A DNA stretch of 64,000 bases from contig KN834850.1 in assembly GCA_000827265.1 (NCBI GenBank), positions 3,387 to 67,386 of the forward strand, in the 5' to 3' direction. Position numbers and translations under genes: made by a program. This DNA is from Collybiopsis luxurians FD-317 M1. Its lineage: Eukaryota > Basidiomycota > Agaricomycetes > Agaricales > Omphalotaceae. Positions 46,444 to 58,274 of this stretch are shown here, one piece after another. The notes below the pieces were generated by a model, which worked only from the letters and a program-made list of their open reading frames with translations, had not been told where the DNA came from and made no database searches. The stretch's first letter is position 1. Each line of letters opens with the position of its first letter.

Positions 46444-48150
46444 TTACATTCTTCGCCGTTTCGCAGGCCGAGCTAGCTTTCGACCATCTTCCTCATTCTC
46501 ATCTTCCACCTTAATTTCCTTCCCCAAATCCACCTCACGCTCCTTTCCAATCTTCTTATTCTCCTCCATCCCCGCGGTAAAATCATCACAAAACGCCTGG
46601 TCAAAGCCCACACACCGAAACGCTATCCACTCCGCTCGAATCTTCCCCTCGTCGCACAGTACTTCAAACTCCGCAACGCTCAGCCGCTCAGATTCAGGTT
46701 GAGTCTGCATGTCGTAGCATGCTTTGGCCATGAGATGCGTCATCACGCCACGCTAAGAGGAGCGAAAAATCAGTTTCAAGACTCGTAGACAGATGCAATT
46801 TTTAAGAAAACCCACATCTCCCTTGAAGTCCTTATCCCTAGATCCCATTCCAGCCGGACCATCTCCGCAACTATATGACCCAGCATAATGCAAACTTTCC
46901 GTTTTCTGAACAAACAATTCCCGCGTTTGTCCTGAGAATGAATCGTACGGTGATAGTAGGGAGTAGCACGGACAACTTTGTGTCTTGGGTACGAGGACGA
47001 GAGCACACTCTTGAGAGGGTCCGAGCCAGATGATACTCCGATAGTCCAGTACGAAAATCCCGCGGGAAGACCTAGAAACGTAAAGAACGTAAGTACATAC
47101 CGTCATTTTGCGATATGGGCACACAAACCATCTCTCACCGTCGAGCGGGGCCTTGGGAGAGGAGAAAGAAAATTAGATACATCATTAAGAAACATGTACG
47201 CCGGCTTACCACTTGATCCAGACGCCGAAGCAGAAAATCTTCCGCTTCATGCGTACTCTCGCTGTGAAACTCAACGCCCTGCGAGCTAGTCTGCACTGTA
47301 GATGGTATAGCTATACCCAACTCGACCCGAGTGGAAGCTGGCTGCGGGTGTTGACTTCCATATAACTATACTCTACCGCGTGAGTGGATGAACACTGAAA
47401 AACGAGATTGTTGCTTACACCAATGACCACGCCTGCAGGCTGAGATCCTTCCTCTGATTAGTATGAAGAGCTTTGAATGGACCCAGACTCACCTCCTCAA
47501 ATTCGATCTCCTCGTCGCTATGCTCCTTCTGGGATCAAGAACGTTAAAAGGCAGTAAAAAAAAGGGTCACAATCTAGAACGGCGTACCTTTATCCTACTA
47601 GATGAGCTTCGAGAGATTGATTTGCCCTGAGGATGGTAAACAAACGAGTGGTTCTTTGGCGAGAATTTGGACTATCACTCACAGATTCTAAAGACGACAA
47701 GTTATCTTCCTCCTTCTTGAGAGGCGACGTCTATATAATATGTCAGTCTCCAGATGCAATGGACGGACAAAAATCCACTTTCCATCTTTCCGTCCGAGGA
47801 GGATAGTTCATCTCGCAAGCTTCGATATTTCTATATGTACTTGTCAGAGATTCGAGCAACATGACGTGGGAACTCACTTTGCGATACATTCGCCGCTTCT
47901 CGTCAACACTATGGAACTGATCCTTCAAAGTAGCTAATTCTTGCTCTAGTTCACGGTTCCTTGCCTAGAAGCTGTATCGGACTCGAGATAAATCTGAGTG
48001 GCTCAGTAGCTCACTTCAAGAGTAGAGATTTTCTATAAGAGCAAATACAAGTTCTGTAAACGACGACAAACTCGTTCAGCTGAGAAGTGAAATCCAAACC
48101 TGATTCAACGTGTCTACAGTTGACGAGTCCTCTGGAAATTGTTGCTTCAT
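46444..48150 (-). CDS. Coiled-coil protein with DUF6697-like C-terminal domain
   Basis: The gene has many short exons. Clear ones are 48100-48150, 48015-48032 (18 nt), 47878-47964 and the last, 46444-46752. Intermediate exons can be read as KEHSDEEIEFEE, then PAGVVIG, then a segment ending STHEAEDFLLRRLDQV, then APLDGERWFVCPYRKM. Splicing near 46.9-47.1 kb and 47.7-47.85 kb is unresolved. The N-terminus is a coiled coil (RNRELEQELATLKDQFHSVD). The C-terminal half has ELFVQKTESLHYAGSYSC and later IAFRCVGFDQAFCDDF, which recalls the basidiomycete DUF6697 pattern; this is from memory. It ends in a Lys/Glu-rich tail with a basic KRRRM, possibly a nuclear signal. Biochemical role unknown. Confidence 0.65.
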
Positions 48151-48333
48151 TTTATCAAGCCGGGCACAGGTGTAGGAATCAGAAAGAGAGTTGCGGAGAC
48201 TGTCTCCGTGACGTCACGCGTTGAGCTTTCTGCCAAATACGCGGTTACGTAACACTAACAAAGCCATTGACCGATACACGACCTTCACGCTACCTGGAAT
48301 TCGGAGTTTCTCGCATGGAATGAGCGTACAGCC
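48151..48333. other. Divergent intergenic region
   Basis: 183 bp between the start of the coiled-coil gene and the start of the F-box-type copy at 48334. Confidence 0.5.
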
Positions 48334-50077
48334 ATGGCCAATCACTCCGGATTCCATGCACTCGCCACCGAGCTCCACCATTTGACTGTTCAGGAAATCA
48401 TTGATTTGAACTGCATACTGGCGTTTAGGCGTGCTTACGCTACCTATAATTCTTTCCTTTATCAAGATATAGACACTCTTGCACTTCCTGCGCTCGGGCT
48501 ACCACCAAAGGCTCGACTTCCTCTAGCTGGTCCGCATCCAGCTGCCTTTGTCAAACATATCACCTTCGCCTTTCCTTACGACGATAGTCTAGCACTTTTC
48601 GACCGAGAGCCAGAGCGATGCGTGGCGCTCGGGACATCCAACAAGAAGCGAACAGGACCAGCCACTCTGGCAGCGTTCAGGAAGCTCGTCCCTGCCGCTA
48701 TGTACAATATCATGTTTTATGCCCCTCATTCTGCAATCAAAACTATTGAATATCAATGTGACGACCTCAGTCTTGCCAATGTGTTTAACAAACTTGATTG
48801 ATCTGTATTCACAATGCTTGAAAATGTTTTCCTATTTTGCCTATTTCCTCCGCCACTGTGCGAAGGAGTCGAGCTTTAGCTGTGAGTTTTCGCCCATTTC
48901 TATTAGTTGATACTTTGTAACAATAACTTGGCATTCTAGGAAGCTTTGTTTCGGCCTTCGTTAGTGCGTTTCTATCTGGCTTTTAACAGGGATCCCCGTA
49001 AGCGCGGTGTTTACGATCAGTATCTTTGACGCTCAAGTTTTTGCTTTTCTCCAGCTGATCTCAACACTAGCGAAACTACAGGAGCGCTGTCCAAGTATTG
49101 AGGATCTCGGGCTAGTAATCCCAGAGACGAAATCCGACGCATCTCTACCTATTCAACAACTTCTGGACAATTCCTCATTCGTATTTCTTCTCTTGAAAAA
49201 GTTCCACTACCTTGACGACTCCAAAGATCAGGACGTCATCTGTCGTCCGTTCCTGCTACGGCATCCACATATCAAGTCCTTCAAGTACCTGGGAGCGCCA
49301 CTGAGCTCAGACGACTTTGCCGACCCCGTCGATCCTTTGCTCTTGCCGAACCTTGTACAGATTACTGTATACACAGAGGATGGCCTGTCGCTTTGCAGGT
49401 CAAGTTCTCTCGTCTGATTGTGCCACTCTGTCTTTTAACGAGACTGGCTTCCTTTCGAGGTAACTTGAGAGCAATATTAAGTGAAGTACTGCAGGGAGTA
49501 AAGACTCTTCGCCAACTCAGAGTTGACGATGTTTTTGACTCTTCAGATGGCAGATACCATTTGCTGGAGATTTATTTCATCACTTCCGCCTGTCCGAGTT
49601 TGACTCGTTTTGAATGCGCGATATCTTCTTGGATTGATCTCGTTGATGTGAGTACTTGAATCCCTCGAGATGTTTATCGACGTGACGTATGAGTTAGCCG
49701 ATATTTTGTTGTGTTTTTTTTTTTTCTTTGGTGTAATACCTGCCCATCTTTTACAAAAGTATTGCTTGGAATCTACCAGCACTGAAGCGCCTCGGGTAGA
49801 ATATTGATCTTGCGGAGAAAGCGAATGGGAATTGAATAATTAAATCCATCATGCATGGCTAAACAACAAAGAAAAGGTACATTACTAGCGCAGTCCGGTT
49901 GACTATGTATCCTTGACTTTCCAGCTTGAATATCTCATACATCATAGACTCGACTCTGACTCGCACACACAGAAGGTGTTCTGGGAGGACGAAAGTATGA
50001 GCAAATTCAGCGGCGATGTAAACTTTGCCAAAGAAGGCCAGGAACAACAATTCGAGCTATTCACTGACGAGTACTGA
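48334..50077 (+). pseudogene. F-box-type gene, copy 1, broken
   Basis: The N-terminal frame (155 codons) resembles copy 3 at 55646. Shared features are the F-box-like start (ATELHHLTVQEII), YNSFLYQ, ARLPLAGPHPAAFVKHI and FYAPHSAIKTIEY. Compared with copy 3 it has an in-frame TGA at about codon 156, a 1-nt deletion shortly after, a 14-nt deletion near 49050-49075 and a lost acceptor (GTGTAA where copy 2 has GTGTAG, about 49730). A deletion of about 150 bp lies near 49790. The middle part is still open (FHYLDDSKDQDVICRPFLL, about 49198-49250). Several independent lesions make it a pseudogene. The ancestral protein would have been an SCF substrate adaptor with an LRR-like C-terminal region. Confidence 0.75.
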
Positions 50078-50410
50078 ACTCTAGTACGGCAGTGGGCACA
50101 TAAAAATGCGGCAACAGGTATGTACAAATGCGGCAACGGCAAGATATCAAATCAGAAGTCGGCAAGACCGAGTCTCATAATCTGTTGGACAACAAGCAGT
50201 GATCTTGATGAAGGGGACAAAAGATCAAACAGATACTAGCTACTACAGTGTATATATATAGGTAAATAGTAGCATGAGTCAATAGAAGCAAAAACAAAAC
50301 AGCGGAATAGAGTAATGCAGAGTGGCCGGACAACCGACAGCTTGGGTGTTCCTCAACAGTGACCTTCATCTTCTGTAGTATATTAGGTGGGTGCTTTGGA
50401 CTACAAGACT
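50078..50410. other. Intergenic
   Basis: Short AT-rich gap with no gene, at the edge of the second CpG-poor island. Confidence 0.4.
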
Positions 50411-51925
50411 TCATTCTTCACCATTACCTGCCTCTTCTTCCATAGATTCACGGCCCAATGGAGCTCCAATATTCCCTATGATACTATTGGCTGCAAACTG
50501 TAATCCTGAATACTGCTGTCTCTCAGCGCTCATCTCCTCAGGGCTGTAAACAGTCCGTAGGTTGAGCATAAACCGGCTGATTAAAATATTTGGAACACTT
50601 TGAAAGTTCAAAGAATCAAACATTGATAATTTTCATGACAATTTAACACCCACTCACACACTGTAGAAAGGGCCTATTAATGATTGCATGAGTGACTGTA
50701 GATATGTAGTTTAATCAGTGAGCAAGCAATTAATACACACACTGGTACTGATCCCCATACCGGTATACCAGAAAGAAAACCCTGCAAGTGAGGAAATGAG
50801 ATTGTTTTCTTAACCTAAGCTTTATATCTTGACACACCAAATCAGCAATGATAACAATGACTGCCATGATCAGCAGAGCCCTATGCTAATTAATTTAAAT
50901 GATTCAGAGAGAGTTTTTTATAGCAACCTACAGAAAGTAAAGACAGCCTTAGATTGAACTGTCAGATGTAGATTTGCAATGATTCAAATTTCACTGCCTT
51001 ACCATCACGGACAATCACCTGTGTTATACTGAATTCACCCAGTCTTTTCATTTCAATTGCATGATGAATAGTTTTTCTAAGTGTTAATCCAAAAATGAAA
51101 GCATGAAATGCCAAATTGATGAAGGGAATGACTAATATTTCTGAAAAAGTTGAAAATTGAAAACACATAGGGAGCAATCTCAGGCATAGCCTACCTCTAA
51201 ATGTTTCAATTTGATTCAGAGAATGTAAAGAGTAAACTACTGCTTTCACTTACCCAGTGAACAGCTTCAGATGTGATTGTGAGACAGTGAATACACACAT
51301 TTCACTATACTGGAAGGGTGATCCAGTTGAAGAAATGCCTGGGGTAAGTACCATTCCCTATATATAGCAGCTGGTACAGGCTTGTCTGTAAGACTAGGAT
51401 TATCTGACACTTACTAGGATATCCAGGGATAATCTGGAAAATAAAAAAAAAGCAGCTACTGCCAGTATAATTTTGCTCTTGTCATAGATTGCATAGACTC
51501 TGAGAGCAAAAAGCCCTAGGAAGTATTTTCATCCATTGTTGATAAAGGTTGCACAACAGTTCTCACCTTCGGTGGAGAAAACTGCTGCAGATTGAAAAGC
51601 TAAATACAACATGTATAACCCATTGCATCTAAACCTCATTAATAAGAAAAGCAGTTCATGTAAGCAATAGAGAACCTAACTCATTGTCTGTACTTGATCC
51701 AGGTAGATTTAACACCAATTGAAGCACCAATGTAATCAAAAAGCTATATCTGTTGAAAATAAATAGGAGTGATGTTGCTGTTTGTTTCTTTAGCCATATT
51801 GTGTTTATTTCAACTGGCAGTGTTTCCAGGTAATCTGTAGTCCAAAGTACTAGACATATTTTAGGAAGTGATAAGTGCTTTGAAAAGGCATTTGATTTGT
51901 ACTTTGTGAGGCGTAGGATGCACAA
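50411..51925 (-). pseudogene. DUF6533-like multi-pass membrane protein, decayed or highly diverged
   Basis: Four blocks in order on the minus strand fit the DUF6533 family of Agaricomycete seven-helix proteins. An N-terminal block DYLETLPVEINTIW ... FIFNRYSFLI lies at about 51720-51850. LFALRVYAIYDKSKIILAV follows at about 51445-51515, then INLAFHAFIFGLTLRKTIHH ... SITQVIVRDG at about 51000-51145. The C-terminal ILISRFMLNLR is at about 50550-50600, followed by a Glu-rich tail. Frames between the blocks contain stops, some of which may be introns. The region is CpG-free over 51601-51900. Function of the family is unknown. I favour a pseudogene but a diverged spliced gene is possible. Confidence 0.6.
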
Positions 51926-54057
51926 TTACTTGCAAACCTAAAAGCAAAGTTTGATAAATGCCAATGAGGAAAGGGCCATCAGCCTGGTAGCCCGGACTCC
52001 ACATACAGTAGTTCTTCTTCTTGAATGATTTCGGCGTCCATTTGTGCTGAAGTTTATGGGGGTGGGCAGAATCCTGATTTGACTTAAGTATGTAGATGTA
52101 CGAGGCTGTTCCAACGGCTCAGTTTGCTAGCCGGAGAACTAATCTGATGGTGCTGATATTCAAATTAGTATAGAACAACATTCGAGCTTGTGAATAACTG
52201 GGGCAACTTGTAATTAGTGTATTAATTGAATGAGATGGAATGCTGAGTTAATGTGTCAACGATTTTGTGCCTGGTCCAAGGCAGGCAATTTTGAATTGAT
52301 CTCGATTCAGTGTTCATTACATGCCCTAGACCATTACTGAAGAGTACTACTACGCATTAGCCAAGTCGGCAGCGGTTGGATTAAATCAAAACCCATTTCC
52401 ATCACAAACTGCATTGCATGCCGGTGCCTTGTGCGAGTAGGAAAAGAGAATATGAATAGAAAATCTGATACATAGGCAATAGCTCATGTCAAATTGATTG
52501 GGCAGATGATTTGAGTTCCTGGATGTGATCTTAACAAGTAGGACAGATGATTTAAGTTCCTGGATATGAGGGTCGATGGCGTCGGACAGCCCAAATCCTT
52601 ATCTGCGAGGTATCAGTTTTAACGCACAGCGCCACTGAAACAAATCAACTTTTTTAGTATCAGAAGTTGATTGGGTGAGTTCTGTGAAACTGATGTGATG
52701 AACAGGAGATCCAAAAAAAAGCCGAAGTCAATCTCATCAATGTCCAGGTGATCAGAGGTAATCCCTGACTCTTAGAGGGTCTTGTGGTGTAAAAAATGCA
52801 AATGACTGTTTCAAACCCTGAAACCGCCGCGAACAGTGCTATTCACACCTCTCGGAATCTCCACCAGACCAAGTCTACTCCAATGAAAAAGCGGTAAGGT
52901 AAGGTAAGGTCAATGGGAAAATTCACAATGAGCATCATCAATCAAGGTTCAGCTACACCGCTACAGTGTTGATCTCCACTACTATCGATGATACCGGACC
53001 TAGAATTGATACTTTCGTAAAAAATTGTTTCGCTTGAGTGCATTCCTCAACCATTCACCCTAAAACTTTTTCTGTATACTGGGTTAACATCATTTAATAA
53101 ATTTAGCAACTTCGAGTGAGGGATTCATTAGCTGGAAAATAATTAAGAAATTTTTCAAGGGTCAAAACAGTGGTCTTTTCACTTATCAGCATCGGGAAGC
53201 TTGGGAAATACTCGTTCTCTTTCCTGTTTCGAGGTTTATGCTATCTATGTTAGATAGAAACCTTTGAGTACCATCCGGGAGCTTTAACCAAAACATATTC
53301 TTTTCAAATGAATGAGGATGGTGAAAAACCGCACTTTCCTATCAGCTTCGGAAAGCGGCGGTCCGGGTATCAACTCGTGCAATTTTGGCATCGTTTCTCT
53401 GGAGGCAGCTGGCACAACATGGAGAGTTTGAAAAATTCTCAAACGCAGTAAATTTGAAGTTCAAGATGTCTACTTAGCACGTTCCAAGTTTAAGCAAGAT
53501 ACACAAAGAGCTGCAAAAGTTTTTCTATACCGACATCTTCGGTATCAACTCTAGTACATCGATGGTAATGGATCACGTCAGAAAGGGAGGTAGTTCGGCC
53601 GCATTATGATCTACATCTGAGAATCGTAATAAATTGAAGAATTGAAGTGTGGCGTTTATTCGCAGTGATTGTGAGAGATACATCATAACCAATGATGGGA
53701 CTGAAACTGGGAAGAGGAGGGTATGCTTTGCGGCGCTGCCGCAAGGTATCTGAGCGAGGGCATCCAGGCACCTACGGGCACTTAACGCTTTGTACTGCAC
53801 CCTCATCGCCGTACTGAGCTCATTTTCTTTTGTGCGCACCCACCCAGCCACTTACTGCCCACTTATTTACTTGCCCTCGTTTACTTTCCACTCTAGTGCA
53901 TTAACTCCGAGGCACTCCAGGCTTTGCCCACCTGCGCACCGGGTCAAGCCCAGCCCAAAACCCCACTCTCTCTTCTACCTACTCCCCTCTCTTTTGTATC
54001 TCCATACTCATTACAATATCTCAAAGACGACACTCCTATCATATCCATCGATAACAG
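51926..54057. other. Intergenic, no gene seen
   Basis: AT-rich with a (GGTAA)n microsatellite near 52897 and a short tandem repeat near 52500-52580 (CAGATGATTTRAGTTCCTGGAT). No gene is recognised. Sequence near 53542 matches a fragment at about 2804. Confidence 0.4.
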
Positions 54058-54090
54058 GGTCCACATGCTCAACTTCCCCTAATACCAACA
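54058..54090 (+). repeat. 33-bp segment shared with the 5' end of the kinase-like gene
   Basis: GTCCACATGCTCAACTTC and CCTAATACCAACA are nearly identical to 58237-58270. It ends at the point where similarity to the F-box-type gene begins. Confidence 0.7.
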
Positions 54091-55096
54091 AGTTTCACTA
54101 CCTTGACCACTCCAAAGATCAGGACGTCATCTGTCGTCCGTTCCTGCTGCGGCTTCCACATATCAAGTCCTTCAAGTACCTGGGAGTGCCACTGAGCTCT
54201 GACGACTTTGTCGGCTTCATCAATCCTTTAATCTTGCCGGACCTTGTACAGATCACTGCATACACACAGGACGGCCTGTCGCTTTGCAGATCAAGTCCTC
54301 GTCCGATTGTGCAACTCTGTTTGTTAACGAGACTGGCTTTCTTTCAAGGTAACTTGAGAGTGATATTGAATAAAGTACTGCAGGGAGTAAAGACTCTTCG
54401 CCGACTCAGGGTTGACAATGTTTTTGACTCTTCAGATGGCGGATACCGTTTGCTCAAGATTTATTTCATCACTTCTGCTTGTCCAAGTTTGACTCATTTT
54501 GAATGCGCAATATCTTCTCAGATTGATATTGTTGATGTGAGTACTTGAATCCCTTGAGACTTTTATCGACGTGATGTATGAGGTAGCTAATATTTTGTTG
54601 TGTTTTTTTTTTTCCTTTGGTGTAGTGCCTGCTCATCTTTTACAAGAGTATTGCTTGGAATCTACCAGCGCTGAAGCACCTTGTTGTCAGGACCGTCATT
54701 CCTGAAAAGATTTTGCATGACACAGTCCATCAAAACCATCTTTACAATATCAAAGATATCGCTTGCGATCATGGCATTCTCGAGACGGTCAAAATTTTGG
54801 TGTTCGAGATGGTGCTTCACGGTCCGGCAAAGCCGAAGGGGCATTTCCGCTTTTCAAAGGAGGGGTAGAATGTTGATCAAAGAAAAGGTACATTACTGGC
54901 GCAGTCCGGTTGACTATGTATCCTCGACTTTCCAGCTTGAATATCACATACATCATAGACTTGACTGTGACTCACACCGACAGAAGGTGTTCTGGGGGGA
55001 CGAAAGCATCCATATATGAGCAAGTTCAGCGGCAATGTAAACTTTGCCAAGGAAGGCCAAAAACGACAATTTGAGCTATTCACTGACGAGTACTGA
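54088..55096 (+). pseudogene. F-box-type gene, copy 2, 5'-truncated chimera
   Basis: Homology to copy 1 starts abruptly at 54088 in the middle of the gene (FHYLDHSKDQDVICRPFLL), so the F-box and first LRR part are missing. The frame runs to a GTGAGT donor at 54537; an intron of about 90 nt follows, ending GTGTAG near 54626. The last exon keeps QLEYHIHHR and a C-terminal block NVNFAKEGQ similar to YYFAKDGQ of copy 3. Frame changes occur near 54870 and 55010. Upstream sequence is joined to the 33-bp segment shared with the kinase-like gene, producing a chance 252-codon chimeric ORF (53790-54548). Not functional as an F-box protein. Confidence 0.7.
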
Positions 55097-55645
55097 ACTC
55101 TGGCCCGTGCAGTAGAGGAAACGGAGGACATTCGTGGTTCTGAAGGTGCTATCAAGCTTGGCTTCGGCATTGTCTCTCACTCGAGTAATATTAGAATTAG
55201 CGTCCTAGATTCTGTACTGATCCTCAGCCTCTGATACACACCGAGGGGATTATTTTATTGCGTCTCATTTGTTTCGAATGGGTAAGTGATTTTGGCTGAT
55301 ATAATCTAAACATAAGTGAGCGTCAGTAGCTTCCGAAATCCTAAGTCTTTAATCGTGGTTTTTGGTGTAACCATGCTTAGCGTGCATAAGCTTAGAAGTT
55401 GTAAACCTGATGAGATAAAGTCTCTTCTAATTTTGTTGTACAGAGACTGTAACCTCAATATGTATATCAATTTAATGCGCCTGGCGCCATTCACGATCCC
55501 GTGCCCGTCACGCGCTCAGGTTAGCTTGTGACAATCTGAACACACAACTATAGAGCCTTTCGCCAATACTACCACCTTCACGCTACCTTGTTCTTTTTGT
55601 CCCGCTCTATACAGTGCTTAGAAACAGGAATTTCCCCATATAATT
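55097..55645. other. Intergenic
   Basis: 549 bp between copies 2 and 3. No gene seen; it holds the upstream region of copy 3. Confidence 0.4.
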
Positions 55646-57388
55646 ATGGACAGCCATTCCAGGCTCTTCAATGCCCTGCCAAATGAACTCCATCTTCTAA
55701 TTGCCAAAGAGATCGGCACCGATATAAGCTCTATCTGTGCTCTCACGAGCCTCTCTCGACGAACTTACGCTGTCTACAACTCATTCCTCTATCAATGTGT
55801 CAACTACCTTGCGGTTCCTACACTTGCGCTAACACCAGAGGCACGACTTCCCCTATCTGGTCCTCACCCGGCTGCCTTTGTCCAGCACATCAGCCTCGGC
55901 TATTACAGCGATACTGCTAAACTCTTGGAACAGGATCCAGAGCAGTTAAATGAAAAAGAGAAGCTCATGATCAGGAAGGGCCGAATACCACCTGGCGGTG
56001 TGGATACTTTCAAAAACCTTGGCCTCGCCGCAATGGCCAATATCATTTCTTACGCCCCTCACACCGCAATCAAAGGCATCGAATATGAATGCGAAGAATT
56101 TAGCCTTGCTGATGTCTTGGACAAGATTGAATTTCCTGTGTTAACATCCCTCAACACTGTCCTCATCTCATGCCCATTTCCAACTGCCACTCTGCGGAGA
56201 AGTTGAGCCTTGGCTGTGAGTAAAGCCTATCCTGTAATTGAATTGTGGACATAGATTTATCAGCTTTATAGGAATTGCTATTCTGTCGCTCATTAGTGAA
56301 TCTTGATCTATTGTTTGACCTTGAAGGAGAGAATGACCCTCGTAAGTGTGTCATTGATCATGAGATTAATGCTTTTGATGCTCAGTTTTCTTCATTTTTC
56401 TAGCTGATTCAAACACCCTGGCCGGACTCCTTCGACATGCGCAACAACACTGTCCTAATATCAAACACCTTGGGCTATCAATCCCAGAGATGAGGTCTGG
56501 TCTTTCTCCAGAACCTATCCAACAGGTTCTGGATGATCCTGCCTTTGTGTTACTCCTCTTGGAAGAGCTCTACTTCTTTGATGACAGAGGTGATCAAGAT
56601 GAGCTGCTCTGTCAAAACTTTCTGCATCGGCATCCCAATATCACACCGTTCGAGTACATAGGAGCACTACTGCAAGAGGATTTTGCAAGCCCTGTTGATG
56701 ATTTGATCTTGCCAAATCTGGTACATACAACTGCGGTCATACAAGACGGCCTGTCGCTTTGCATGTCAAGCTCTCGCCCAATTGAGTGTCTCTGCCTTTT
56801 CATGATAGCCTCTCTCTTTGTGGATGACTGGCTCGAGAAAATGAAGGAAGCGCTGGGAGGTATGAAAACTCTTCACCGACTCATCCTCGATGATCAGTAC
56901 GACTGGTCAGATAGTCAGTATACTTTGCGAGAGTTTGGGGACATTACCTCTGCTTGTCCAAATTTGACTCATCTCGAATGCACCTTGAACATTCCGACTG
57001 AGCACACTACCGGTATTATCGTGAGTAATCACAATGACTATCGATGCAATAAGATAGCTGACATTTTGGCTTTGTGTAGGGGTGCTTGCCTGAATTGTAT
57101 GAGACTCTTGCTCGAAATCTGCCAGCTTTGAAGCATTTCAAAGTCGTAACCGATGTTCCTTCAGAACTTCCGCTGTACATGGTTCGGCATCATCATCTTG
57201 TCCACATTGGAAATGCCACTCGCAATCATCAGACTCTGGAAATGGTTGAGGTTCAAGTGTTTTCGATAGAGCTTGATGGTACACCGGTGCTGAAGGCAGA
57301 GTACTACTTTGCAAAGGACGGACAGGATGTTGTCCTTGCGAAGAAAGAGGATAGATGCGAGTTTGGCCGGAGTTTTATGGCTCTTTAA
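55646..57388 (+). pseudogene. F-box-type gene, copy 3, intact except one in-frame TGA
   Basis: Exons 55646-56215, 56272-56341, 56404-57020 and 57080-57388 join in phase to 522 codons with a single in-frame TGA at 56204-56206. Copy 1 has CGA (Arg) at the aligned position, so the stop is likely a C-to-T change. The F-box-like domain spans about residues 9-48 (LPNELHLLIAKEI ... LSRRTYAVYNSFLYQ). The rest is leucine-rich (PNIKHLGLSIPEM, ACPNLTHLECTL). Read literally, the product stops after 186 aa and would lack the substrate-binding part. Alternatives are a truncated functional protein, stop readthrough or a sequence error. It is the best-preserved member of the local family. Confidence 0.7.
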
Positions 57389-58236
57389 ATTTATATTTTG
57401 TGGTTATTCGGGAGGACTCTCGCTTCTTGTGAGATTCTAGCTACGACTAAGACACGCCTAAAATAAACCAGGAGCTACTTCAAGTTACATGAATGAGAAT
57501 CTCATTAAACCTGGTTACAACCCTTTACACATCTCAAGTCTTCATTAAACCGCCTCATCTGCTCCTCGCGTTCAAGACCTTGTAAGAACCTCAGGCAATT
57601 CACGCCGGGTACTGCCCAAGACGCAACAAAGACACAATCAATTTCTGATAACAGAATAGACAAAACGGGACCTGAGATCAGATATTTTGTAGGCCCGGAA
57701 ACCAAGGCTCGAAAACTATGTGGCTAGCCAAGGGAAGTCTTGATGAGGTTGAACAGCGAATGAAATCTGCATTACAGACGCCCGTAGCTAATTTCCAGTA
57801 ACATAGTACTCCAGTCTTATATGAGGTCGAACAGCAAATGAAATCCACATCGCAGTGGTCCATGGTTAGTTTTCAGTAACATAGTATTCATCGGAGATTA
57901 TACTTATCCATCGACCTCCTGAACAGAATGAAGCACCGTGCTACCAATTCACAATAGCGTTCGCAGCGCAAGGTATTCCGAGTCAACGGAAAAGGAGACG
58001 GCGGTGGGAATTATCTGGGCGCCCGATTAGGCGCCCTCACCGATCTCTCCCCCAATCTCCCACCACCGCAGCGTATACCGCGTCTCTAATCGTCTCCCAC
58101 CCGCCCACACCTATTCTCAGCGTTCTATTTGTCACCTTTCGTTCCAGGCTTGGTAAATCGAATCGCCAGCCAAAACCCTTGGAAGATATAATCCTTCTTT
58201 TATCTTGTCCCATCATCGATGCAACATCGTTAGCCA
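57389..58236. other. Intergenic
   Basis: 3' flank of copy 3, a two-copy tandem repeat, and GC-richer sequence upstream of the kinase-like gene. A minus-strand frame at 57505-57705 is unrecognised. Confidence 0.4.
57743..57889. repeat. Two-copy tandem repeat, about 79 bp
   Basis: ATGAGGTYGAACAGC followed by AATGAAATC and later CAGTAACATAGTA occurs at 57743-57812 and again at 57822-57889. Divergence is modest. Confidence 0.7.
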
Positions 58237-58270
58237 GGTCCACGTGCTCAACTTCTCCTAATACCAACAT
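58237..58270 (+). repeat. 5' segment shared with the chimeric F-box copy
   Basis: Lies immediately upstream of the likely start codon of the kinase-like gene. Nearly identical to 54058-54090. Confidence 0.7.
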
Positions 58271-58274
58271 CATC

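Noticed and set aside
48151..48465. Minus-strand ORF at 48214-48465 as a gene
   Set aside because: It overlaps the start of the F-box-type copy and has no similarity of its own.
53790..54548. 252-codon ORF as an intact gene
   Set aside because: It joins unrelated upstream sequence to the middle of an F-box-type gene; the paralogues show it is a truncated chimera.
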